Shown here: piece by piece, positions 7,544 through 13,518 of the stretch
How the letters are laid out: every line of letters begins with the position of its first letter
Numbering within the stretch: position 1 is the stretch's first letter
Assembly: GCA_002343545.1 (NCBI GenBank)
Contig: DDRA01000027.1
Location: 1 to 20,394, forward strand
Direction: 5' to 3'
Source of the DNA: Bacteriovoracaceae bacterium UBA2428
GTDB taxonomy: Bacteria; Bdellovibrionota; UBA2428
Length of the DNA: 20,394 nucleotides
The notes under the pieces: generated by a model
The model's database searches: none
Told to the model about the DNA's origin: nothing
What the model saw: only the letters and a program-made list of their open reading frames with translations
Made by a program: the position numbers and the translations under genes

Positions 7544-8374
7544 ATGACGACGGGTAAGATGGAACCGAGCCTCGTGGGGCTCTTGCGCGGACTCGTGGCC
7601 GGCTTGCCGCGTGAGTGGGCGCTCGCGTTCGCCTTCGTGGCGGCGGGCTTCGCGTTCTCGACGGCTTGGGCCGCGACGCCTTCCGCCTTGCGCGGCGACC
7701 CGGCCGTCCGCGAGAACCAGACGCGCTTGGAATCCGGCCTCGTCGAGAGCCTACGCGCGCAGATCGCGCGCCGTATGGCACAGCCCGAGTCCGTTTTCGA
7801 TCTTCAGATCGACTCCCTTCGCCTGGAACCCGCGCTCGCGCCCCAACTGCGCGTGCTGGGCGTGCAGGTCCTGGGCCTGGGCTCGAGCGGTTCCAAGCGC
7901 CTCGACGGCCTCTTCCATCTTTCCGTCCTCGTGACGACCGACCAGGGGCCGCTCGAACGCGCCGCCGTCGGCGTGCTTCGCGTCGTGGGTCCGACGTGGG
8001 TGGCCAAGACGGCGCTCAAGCGCGGACAGGTCGTGACCGAAGCCGACGTGCAGCTCATGACGCTGCCGTGGAGCCGCCTGCCCAACGGCGCGGCCGCCAC
8101 GGGCCTGAACCAGATCCTCGGCCAGCGCGTGACCCAAGGGATCACGGGCGGCGACGTCATCTACGGCGGCGTGCTGGACGCGCCCCTCGACGTGCGCAGC
8201 GGCGACCTCGTCGAGCTCACCGTGCTTTCCGGTCCCGGCGTCATCATCCGCTCGCGCGGCAAGGCGCAGCAGGAAGGTCGCAAGGGCGATCTCGTGCGCA
8301 TCCTCCAACCCGACACGAAGAAGTCCCTCACGGGCGTCATCGTGGGTGAGCGCGCCGTGGAGATCCGCCTATGA
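7544..8374 (+). CDS. flgA: Flagellar P-ring assembly chaperone FlgA
   Basis: A 276-residue periplasmic protein that assists FlgI assembly into the P ring. A signal peptide is visible (hydrophobic stretch LAFAFVAAGFAFSTAWA). The C-terminal half carries a SAF/ChapFlgA domain: VAKTALKRGQVVTEADVQLMTLP, then ILGQRVTQGITGGDVIYGG, VRSGDLVELTVLSGPGVIIRS and a final VIVGERAVEIRL. ATG 7544 is preferred because GGAG (7535-7538) is 5 bases upstream. An in-frame GTG at 7538 (with GGGAG at 7524-7528) is the alternative. The N-terminal stretch before the hydrophobic core is long (about 25 residues) for a Sec signal, so a later start is possible. The stop overlaps the flgH start in an ATGA. Confidence 0.9.
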   Translation: MTTGKMEPSLVGLLRGLVAGLPREWALAFAFVAAGFAFSTAWAATPSALRGDPAVRENQTRLESGLVESLRAQIARRMAQPESVFDLQIDSLRLEPALAPQLRVLGVQVLGLGSSGSKRLDGLFHLSVLVTTDQGPLERAAVGVLRVVGPTWVAKTALKRGQVVTEADVQLMTLPWSRLPNGAAATGLNQILGQRVTQGITGGDVIYGGVLDAPLDVRSGDLVELTVLSGPGVIIRSRGKAQQEGRKGDLVRILQPDTKKSLTGVIVGERAVEIRL

Positions 8375-9207
8375 GGCGCTGGCTCGCGCTCGCATCGCTC
8401 GCGTCGCTCACGGGCTGCGGCACCTTCATGAGCAACCTCAAGGCGTCGATGGTGGGCGGCGGCGAAGTCGAGGTTCCGGCCGAAGCGAACGCGCCCGCCA
8501 AGTCGCGCCATCCTTCGTCAATCGTCGCCTACGACAACCGGACCCCGAGCGGGCTCACGTCCGCGCGCCCGGACTCGGTCGGCCCTGACCTCGCCGCGAA
8601 CGAATTCGGCGCGCTCGCGCGCCAGAACGACGAGCGCGCCGCGCGCGGTTTTCGCCGGCAGGCGACGCCGTGGGACGGCACGGGACCCGCGAGCGAAGGC
8701 TCGCTCTGGAATCCCGAGGGCCAGGACAATTACCTCTTCACGAAGAACCTCGCGTTCAAGATCGGCGACTTCATCGTCGTGAAGGTCGACCCCGAGGTGA
8801 ACCGCACGCTGAACGACAAGATCTCCGGGTTGCTCGGCCGCAGCACGATCCAGCAGATCGCGGCCGACGAGGCGGGCGCCAAGGCGCAGGACGCGCTCGA
8901 CGACAAACTCAAGCGCATGACGGGAAGCGACAAGCTCGGTAACGCGCTCGCGGGCGCGGTGGGGCAGGCCACGACGGCCGCGCTCGACGCCCCGGCCGCG
9001 CACGTCGACATCGCCGACATCACGGTACGCATCATGGAAGAGTTGCCGCGAAATTCCTACCGCATCGAAGGCGCGCGTCGGATCTACATCCGCAACGCGC
9101 CTTACCAAATCAAGCTCTCCGGCATCGTGCGCGACGAGGACATCGGTCCCGCGCGCCTCGTCGCTTCGTCGCGCGTATTCGAGTCCCGGATGGAGTTGAC
9201 CAAGTGA
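8371..9207 (+). CDS. flgH: Flagellar L-ring lipoprotein FlgH
   Basis: A 278-residue lipoprotein that forms the L ring in the outer membrane. The signal peptide MRRWLALASLASLTGC ends in the lipobox L-T-G-C, giving lipidated Cys16. Family features are the SLWNPEGQDNYLFT segment, KIGDFIVVKV, and the C-terminal IEGARRIYIRNAPYQ then LSGIVRDEDIGP. The region between them (about residues 30-105) is Ala/Arg-rich and longer than in E. coli FlgH (about 232 residues). Translational coupling is likely on both sides: it overlaps flgA (ATGA) and abuts flgI (TGATG). Confidence 0.95.
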   Translation: MRRWLALASLASLTGCGTFMSNLKASMVGGGEVEVPAEANAPAKSRHPSSIVAYDNRTPSGLTSARPDSVGPDLAANEFGALARQNDERAARGFRRQATPWDGTGPASEGSLWNPEGQDNYLFTKNLAFKIGDFIVVKVDPEVNRTLNDKISGLLGRSTIQQIAADEAGAKAQDALDDKLKRMTGSDKLGNALAGAVGQATTAALDAPAAHVDIADITVRIMEELPRNSYRIEGARRIYIRNAPYQIKLSGIVRDEDIGPARLVASSRVFESRMELTK

Positions 9208-10334
9208 TGAGAAGATTGTTTCCCGTGAAACTCGCGCTCTGCGTTTTGGGCGTCGCCGCGGCGGCGCCGGTGGGCGCGGCCCGTCTCAAGGACATCGTTT
9301 CGATCAAGGGCATGCGCGACAACCCGCTCATCGGGTACGGCATCGTGGTGGGCCTCAAGGGTACGGGCGACTCGAAGCCCGAGTTCACCGGTCTCTCCAT
9401 GACCCAGATGCTGCGGCAGATGGGCGTCGACGTGAAGAGCGACCGCACGGAGTCCAAGAACGTCGCGGCCGTCGTCGTGACGGCGACGCTGCCGCCCTTC
9501 GCGCGCACGGGCTCGAAGATCGACGTGACGGTGTCGAGCATCGGCGACGCGAAGTCGCTCCAGGGCGGCACGCTCCTGCTGACGCCGTTGCGCGGCGGCG
9601 ACAAGAACGTCTACGTCGTGGCGCAGGGCCCGCTTTCGGTGGGTGGCTTCGCCGAGGGTGGGGGCGGCGCCTCGAGCGGCAAGAACCATCCCACGGTCGG
9701 CATGCTGCCGAACGGCGGTCTCGTCGAGCGCGAGGTCGCGGTCGACTTCGCGAACCGCACTTCGCTCCGGCTCGCGCTCCATAATCCCGATTTCACGACG
9801 GCCGCTCGCGTCGCGAAGACCGTGAACCTCGAGCTCGGCGGCCTCTACGCCCGCGCGCGCGACGCCGCGACGGTGGACGTCGTCATCCCTTACGATTTCG
9901 AGGGCGGCATCGTCGAGCTCGTCGCGCAGATCGAGCGCGTGCCCGTCGAGGCCGACACGCGCGCGCGCGTCGTCGTGAACGAACGCACGGGCACGATCGT
10001 CGTGGGCGAGGCCGTGCGCATTTCTTCGGTCGCCGTCGCGCACGGCAACCTCACCGTCGAGATCCGCAACACGGAGACGCGCACCAAGACGACGGGTCCC
10101 GATCCGACTTTGCCCGAAGGCTCGCCCGTCAAAACAACCGAGGAAGTCGTCAAGGAAACGACGCTTAAAGTGAATGAGCCCGGTGATAAACTCATAAGCG
10201 TACCCGAAGGCGCGACCCTCGGGGACGTGGTGAAAGCTCTCAACGCCTTGGGGGTGACGCCGCGGGATCTCATCGGGATCCTGCAGGCGCTCAAGTCGCA
10301 GGGGGCGCTCCAGTCGGAGCTCGAGATCCTCTAG
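9207..10334 (+). CDS. flgI: Flagellar P-ring protein FlgI
   Basis: A protein of about 375 residues that polymerises in the periplasm around the rod as the P ring. After a signal peptide (LFPVKLALCVLGVAAAAPVGAA) comes the conserved start ARLKDIVSIKGMRDNPLIGYGIVVGL with GTGDS. It is followed by KNVAAVVVTATLPPFARTGSKIDVTVSSIGDAKSLQGG and the C-terminal EGATLGDVVKALNALGVTPRDLIGILQALKSQGAL. The start is taken as the ATG that overlaps the flgH stop (TGATG); a GTG 3 bases earlier is possible. The last 70 or so codons contain a patch of AT-rich codons (about 10125-10205, including ATA, CTT, AAT and GTA) unlike the rest of the gene, which may hide a promoter. It is the last gene before a strong terminator. 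Confidence 0.97.
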   Translation: MRRLFPVKLALCVLGVAAAAPVGAARLKDIVSIKGMRDNPLIGYGIVVGLKGTGDSKPEFTGLSMTQMLRQMGVDVKSDRTESKNVAAVVVTATLPPFARTGSKIDVTVSSIGDAKSLQGGTLLLTPLRGGDKNVYVVAQGPLSVGGFAEGGGGASSGKNHPTVGMLPNGGLVEREVAVDFANRTSLRLALHNPDFTTAARVAKTVNLELGGLYARARDAATVDVVIPYDFEGGIVELVAQIERVPVEADTRARVVVNERTGTIVVGEAVRISSVAVAHGNLTVEIRNTETRTKTTGPDPTLPEGSPVKTTEEVVKETTLKVNEPGDKLISVPEGATLGDVVKALNALGVTPRDLIGILQALKSQGALQSELEIL

Positions 10335-10614
10335 CGGGGAGACTCGGGATAGACGGGGAGCGATTGAAAATTTGGCAGGAACACCGGCTCTTCGGAACCG
10401 GTGGGAATGTAGGATCGGGGGGTTTTCGGACGTGCAAAGGCGACCAGGATGGTCACCAAAGAAACGTCTGAAAAATGGTTTAATTCCTCCCAGGGAAATC
10501 CGTTCAAGGCGAAAGCCTCAGGCTTTGTTAACGCAGGATGCGTCACGAAACCGGGAACCTCTCGATCCACCTTTTAGATTCGCGGCCCTCGCCAAGTCTT
10601 TGGCGGGGGCTTTT
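10335..10614 (+). ncRNA. Candidate structured RNA between flgI and flgJ, CsrA-binding-like
   Basis: This gap of nearly 300 bases is visibly lower in GC than its surroundings and holds no gene I can support. It does hold a series of hairpins. A stem CACCGG/CCGGTG (10382-10403) is capped by a UUCG loop. GACGT/ACGTC (10429-10433 with 10464-10468) encloses GACCA-GGA-TGGTC (10442-10454). AAAGCC-TCA-GGCTTT spans 10512-10526 and ACGCA-GGA-TGCGT spans 10531-10543. A 10-bp terminator closes the series. Two hairpins present GGA in the loop with A-U closing (AGGAU), the form bound by CsrA/RsmA. Additional AGGA motifs lie at 10377-10380 and 10411-10414. This resembles CsrB/RsmZ-type sequestering RNAs. 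An alternative is a regulatory leader of flgJ. The 5' end is unknown, and promoters could lie in the flgI 3' end. It did not match any riboswitch consensus I know. Confidence 0.42.
10586..10614 (+). terminator. Intrinsic terminator downstream of flgI and upstream of flgJ
   Basis: CCCTCGCCAA (10586-10595) pairs with TTGGCGGGGG (10600-10609) around a GTCT loop. The stem has 10 pairs with one U-G wobble and is followed by C and TTTT (10611-10614). It should end transcripts from flgF-I or from the structured gap. FlgJ starts only 18 bases later, so the terminator must be read through, or flgJ needs another arrangement. Confidence 0.75.
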
Positions 10615-10632
10615 CGTTCCCCGTCAAAAAAC

Positions 10633-11085
10633 ATGAAACGACATTTTTCTAACGCTTTTCTCGGCGGCCTTCTGACGCTTTTGGCGCTCCCGATGGGCGT
10701 GGCCGCGGCGCAAGGTGCGCCTAAGGTTTCGGATTCGCAGGCCAAGGAGATCGGCGATCAATTCGAGGCACTGATGTTGCAACGTGTGTACGAGGAGATG
10801 GAGCGTTCGCAGCGCCTCTTGAACGCGGGCGACGACAATCCCTTTGCGCCTTCGAACGCGGAGATGATCTTTCGTTCGATGCTGACTTCGGAGCTGCAAA
10901 AGGGACTCGCGCGCAACCGTCCCCTCGGCGTGGGCCGACTCGTTGAGCGACAGCTCAAAGGAGAAGGTGGTATCGGCTCCCACGCTTTGGTAGAATCGAA
11001 GTTAGGAAGCCCAGGACGGGCGACCGAGCCCCAAGGGGCGCACCAGGAGGGTGAAGAGCATGGACGTCACGAAGATCCGAAGTGA
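10633..11085 (+). CDS. flgJ: FlgJ-like rod-binding protein with apparent Sec signal peptide
   Basis: A 150-residue protein. Residues about 34-110 match the FlgJ N-terminal rod-binding domain (DSQAKEIGDQFEALMLQRVYEEMERS, then NPFAPSNAEMIFRSMLTSELQKGLARNRPLGVGRLVERQL). There is no C-terminal muramidase domain, as in many non-enteric bacteria. Unusually, it begins with a Sec-type signal peptide: MKRHFSNAF, a hydrophobic core GLLTLLALPMGVA, and an AAAQ site. Classical FlgJ leaves through the flagellar type III system and has no such peptide. The ATG at 10633 has no visible Shine-Dalgarno. The last 35 residues (from about SHALVESKLG) are not part of the domain and are encoded by sequence that also forms the flgM leader hairpins. 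The gene overlaps flgM by 26 bases. Confidence 0.82.
   Translation: MKRHFSNAFLGGLLTLLALPMGVAAAQGAPKVSDSQAKEIGDQFEALMLQRVYEEMERSQRLLNAGDDNPFAPSNAEMIFRSMLTSELQKGLARNRPLGVGRLVERQLKGEGGIGSHALVESKLGSPGRATEPQGAHQEGEEHGRHEDPK
10988..10996 (+). promoter_or_regulatory. Extended -10 promoter-like site upstream of flgM
   Basis: TGGTAGAAT reads as an extended -10 element (TGn followed by TAGAAT, five of six matches to TATAAT) inside the 3' end of the flgJ-like gene. No convincing -35 box is seen, as extended -10 promoters allow. It would give an flgM transcript starting near 11003, just before the two GGA-loop hairpins. This is a weak prediction from a short match. Confidence 0.3.
11009..11053 (+). promoter_or_regulatory. 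flgM leader hairpins with GGA loops, one holding the Shine-Dalgarno
   Basis: Three hairpins follow one another. GCCC-AGGAC-GGGC spans 11009-11021, GCCC-CAAG-GGGC spans about 11028-11039 and CACC-AGGAG-GGTG spans 11041-11053. The first and third expose GGA in their loops. The third loop contains most of the AGGAGG Shine-Dalgarno (11045-11050) of flgM, whose ATG is at 11060. Paired GGA hairpins, one over the ribosome-binding site, are the standard arrangement for translational repression by CsrA. The pairing is seen directly; the regulator is inferred. Confidence 0.5.
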
Positions 11086-11398
11086 CAAAGCCGCCGAGAT
11101 TGCCGCGGGACAATCCGCGAAGTCGCAGAAGGCCCAAGGCCGTGCCCCCCTTGGGACGGACAAGGCCGAAACGACGATCCGCCCGGGATCGACGCCCGAA
11201 CGCGTGAACATCTCGTCGGAAGCCTCGCTGCTCGCGGAAGGTCTCAAGGTCGCGAACGAGGCCCCGGACGTGCGCACGGATCGCGTCGCGGCGCTCAAGG
11301 CCCAAATCAAGAACGGTACCTACAAGGTCGACGCGAAGGCCGTCGCCGACAAGATGCTCGAGGCCAACGCCGAGGAAGCCAAGGCGGGCCGCGCTTAA
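11060..11398 (+). CDS. flgM: Anti-sigma-28 factor FlgM
   Basis: A 112-residue protein that binds sigma-28 (FliA) until the hook is complete and is then exported through the hook-basal body. The family pattern is clear: a variable, basic, probably disordered N-terminal half, then RVNISSEASLLAEGLKVANEAPDVRTDRVAALKAQIKNGTYKVDAKAVADKML. This is the conserved sigma-binding C-terminal region (RxxxV..LKxxIxxGxYxVdxxxvAdkml). ATG 11060 is chosen because AGGAGG is 9 bases upstream; the in-frame GTG at 11051 abuts that motif and cannot use it. It overlaps the flgJ-like gene by 26 bases and is followed by a long inverted repeat before flgN. Confidence 0.93.
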   Translation: MDVTKIRSDKAAEIAAGQSAKSQKAQGRAPLGTDKAETTIRPGSTPERVNISSEASLLAEGLKVANEAPDVRTDRVAALKAQIKNGTYKVDAKAVADKMLEANAEEAKAGRA

Positions 11399-11437
11399 GA
11401 GTCGAGTGAGGTTGGGCGAGAGCCCGGGAGGGAGCCT

Positions 11438-11527
11438 ATCCGGATAACCCCCGGACAAGGCCGCAGGGAGCGAAGTGTACTCCCTGTACTCGAGCGACCG
11501 AGAACGCCGTCCGGGGGTTATCCGGAT
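11438..11527. repeat. 90-base element closed by 19-bp perfect inverted repeat
   Basis: The left arm ATCCGGATAACCCCCGGAC (11438-11456) and the right arm GTCCGGGGGTTATCCGGAT (11509-11527) are exact inverted copies. The 52-base interior contains CAGGGAG/CTCCCTG (7 bp, about 11464-11486) and CTCG/CGAG (about 11490-11503). As RNA this makes a branched, three-way-junction-like structure ending 13 bases before the purine-rich ribosome-binding site of flgN. Each arm also contains the small palindrome ATCCGGAT. No U-tract follows, so it is not a standard terminator. It may be a REP/MITE-type repeat, an mRNA processing or stability element, or a translational switch. Confidence 0.85.
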
Positions 11528-11555
11528 TGGATCTGAGTCTTCGGGGGAGGGCTTC

Positions 11556-12098
11556 GTGATCGAAAGAATTCAGGCTCTCGCGCTCATCCTGGACCGCATG
11601 AACGTGCTTTACGAGCGCGCGCTCGCGCTGCTCGAGCGCGAGCGCGGCGCGCTCGTTCGCCTCGATTACGAAGAGCTCTTCCGACTCATCCGCGAGAAGG
11701 ACGAAGTCCTCGGCGCCATCCGCGGGCTCGACCGCGATCGCCTGCGCCACCAGGACGTCTTCGCCGTCGTGATGAACCACGATCCCGACACGATCACGCT
11801 CCGCACGATCGGCGAGGCGCTCATCGAGCAGGGCGACGAAGCCAGCGGCGTGCGGCTCCTCGAGCTGCGCGACCGCATGGCGCGCACGATGGACCACCTG
11901 CGCGACCGCATCGAGCTCAACGGCCGCTTCATCGAGGCCTCGGTCATGAACCTGCAGGGCATCGCCACGAACCTCGTGAACGCCTACACGGGCAAGGCTC
12001 CCAAGACGTCCAAGAAGGGCGGGGGCGTCTACAACGACAAGAAGCGCTACGAAGACGACCAGAAGGGTCGCGGCGCGCTCGTGGAGCGTCGCCTATGA
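11556..12098 (+). CDS. flgN: FlgN-type flagellar export chaperone
   Basis: A 180-residue, largely helical, charged protein with the FlgN pattern: an N-terminal helix (IERIQALALILDRMNVLYERALALLERERGAL), the segment LDYEELFRLIREKDEVLGAIRGLDRDRL, and a C-terminal helix pair ending in NLQGIATNLVNAYTGKAP. FlgN holds FlgK and FlgL in the cytoplasm and delivers them to the export gate; its place directly before flgK and flgL fits. The start is taken as GTG 11556 with GGGGGAGG (about 11543-11550) upstream. An open frame reaching back to 11475 would put coding sequence inside the inverted repeat and is rejected. The basic tail (KTSKKGGGVYNDKKRYEDDQKGRG) looks like a flexible extension. The stop overlaps the flgK start in an ATGA. 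Confidence 0.85.
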   Translation: MIERIQALALILDRMNVLYERALALLERERGALVRLDYEELFRLIREKDEVLGAIRGLDRDRLRHQDVFAVVMNHDPDTITLRTIGEALIEQGDEASGVRLLELRDRMARTMDHLRDRIELNGRFIEASVMNLQGIATNLVNAYTGKAPKTSKKGGGVYNDKKRYEDDQKGRGALVERRL

Positions 12099-13516
12099 GC
12101 ATCAACAACCTCATGAACCAGGGGCGCACGGCGCTCTCGGTGAACCAGATGGCGCTCTCCACGACGTCGCACAACGTCGCGAACGCCAACACGAAGGGGT
12201 ACTCGCGCCAACGGGTCGAGCTCGCGGCGAACTCGCCGATGGGACTCGGGCGCCACCAGATCGGCACGGGCGTCAAGCTCGAGGCCGTGCAGCGCACCCA
12301 CTCCGAGTTCGTGAACCGCCGTCTCGAGGAAGAAAGCACGAACCTCGGACGCTTCGAGGGCGGCGCCGAGGTCATGGGTCAGCTCGAGATGATCTTCGCC
12401 AACGACGGCGACAGCGGCCTTTCCAAGACCGTTTCGCAGTTCTTCAACGATCTGCGGACGCTTTCGACTCAACCGGAATCGCAACCCCTGCGCGCGGCGG
12501 TCCGCGAAAGCGCGAACGCCGTGACCTCGCGCTTCCGTTCGCTTTCCCAGGGCCTCGCGTCGGTCGTGAGCGACCTCGACCGCCGGGTCGAAGGCTCGGT
12601 CGACCAACTGAACTTCATCACGGGCAAGATCCAGCAGCTCAACCAGCGCATCGTCGAAGTCGAGCTCAAGGGATCGGGCGCCACGGCGAACGACGAACGC
12701 GACGCGCGCGACATGGCCATCCAGGAACTCGCGAAGATCGTGCCCGTGCAGGTGACCCAGGTCGAGAACGGCCTCGTCAACATCAGCTCGAGCCGCATCG
12801 GCGTGCTCGTGAACGGCGCCGACCGCGTCGAGCTCATGGCCGAACGCTCGCCCGACGGGGTGAACCCCGGCTCGGTGCGCGTCTTCACCGCCGACTCGAA
12901 CGGCCGGCGCGTGAAGGACGTCACGGACTCGCTGGAGTCGGGCCAGCTCGGTAGCTACATCCACATCCGCGACCGCGTGACGCCCGACTACCGCGACCGC
13001 GTCGATACGCTCGCGAGCCGCCTCGCGACGAACGTGAACGACATCCACCGCAGCGCCTACAGCGCGGACGGCAAACAGGGCGTCTCGTTCTTTCGCGACA
13101 CGGGCGAGGGGCACACGGCCGCGACGCTCGAGCTCTCGGAGGCGGTGACTTCGGATCTCGGCGCGATCGCGACGGGTTTCCAGGCGCTCGCGCCCGGTGA
13201 TAACCGCGCGCTGCTGCAGATGGCCGACCTCCAGGACGCCAAGCTCTTCGACGGGGGCAAGGCGAACTTCGTCGACTTCACGGCCAGCATCGTCGGCCAG
13301 GTCGGCGCCGAAGTGAAATCGATGAACGACAGCTTCGAGGTGCAGCGCGGCCTCATGGACCAGCTCGGTAACATGCGCGAGCAGGTCGCCGGCGTCTCGC
13401 TCGACGAAGAAGCCCTCAACATGATCAAGTTCCAGAAGGCCTTCGACGCGAGCGCGAAAATGATCCAGACGGCGGACCAGATGTTGGACACCGTGCTGAA
13501 CCTGAAGAGGTTTTAG
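12095..13516 (+). CDS. flgK: Hook-filament junction protein FlgK (HAP1)
   Basis: A 473-residue axial protein, the first junction protein between hook and filament, exported with help from FlgN. The N-terminus (MSINNLMNQGRTALSVNQMALSTTSHNVANANTKGYSRQRVEL) is diagnostic. The middle has long helical stretches (SVDQLNFITGKIQQLNQRIVEVE). The C-terminus (EEALNMIKFQKAFDASAKMIQTADQMLDTVLNLK) is the conserved D0 helix. The length is at the short end for FlgK (E. coli 547), indicating a reduced outer D2/D3 region. It overlaps flgN by 4 bases and precedes flgL by 2 bases, so the three are translated together. Confidence 0.96.
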   Translation: MSINNLMNQGRTALSVNQMALSTTSHNVANANTKGYSRQRVELAANSPMGLGRHQIGTGVKLEAVQRTHSEFVNRRLEEESTNLGRFEGGAEVMGQLEMIFANDGDSGLSKTVSQFFNDLRTLSTQPESQPLRAAVRESANAVTSRFRSLSQGLASVVSDLDRRVEGSVDQLNFITGKIQQLNQRIVEVELKGSGATANDERDARDMAIQELAKIVPVQVTQVENGLVNISSSRIGVLVNGADRVELMAERSPDGVNPGSVRVFTADSNGRRVKDVTDSLESGQLGSYIHIRDRVTPDYRDRVDTLASRLATNVNDIHRSAYSADGKQGVSFFRDTGEGHTAATLELSEAVTSDLGAIATGFQALAPGDNRALLQMADLQDAKLFDGGKANFVDFTASIVGQVGAEVKSMNDSFEVQRGLMDQLGNMREQVAGVSLDEEALNMIKFQKAFDASAKMIQTADQMLDTVLNLKRF

Positions 13517-13518
13517 GC

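Noticed and set aside
10166..10190. Sigma-28 promoter inside flgI (TAAAGTGA and GGTGATAA)
   Set aside because: The boxes look tempting, but the spacer is about 8 bases instead of 11, so it was not called as a sigma-28 site.
10331..10570. 79-codon open frame on the minus strand in the flgI-flgJ gap
   Set aside because: It has no ribosome-binding site, begins and ends within the structured RNA candidate, overlaps the flgI stop, and resembles no family. Hairpin symmetry explains the sequence better.
10449..10577. 42-codon open frame on + with AAAGG upstream and the terminator just after its stop
   Set aside because: Only about half of its third positions are G or C, unlike neighbouring genes, and its start lies within a GGA hairpin. 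A small protein cannot be excluded, but the RNA reading is favoured.
10335..10614. c-di-GMP, glycine, TPP, SAM or fluoride riboswitch, SRP RNA, 6S RNA or tmRNA
   Set aside because: GCAAAG at 10434-10439 briefly recalls the c-di-GMP-I class, but the other conserved blocks and the tetraloop receptor are missing. No consensus for the other classes was found.
11475..11555. N-terminal extension of FlgN from an upstream GTG
   Set aside because: It would encode the right arm of the inverted repeat, lacks a ribosome-binding site, and the FlgN family begins at the IERIQ helix. GTG 11556 has GGGGGAGG upstream.
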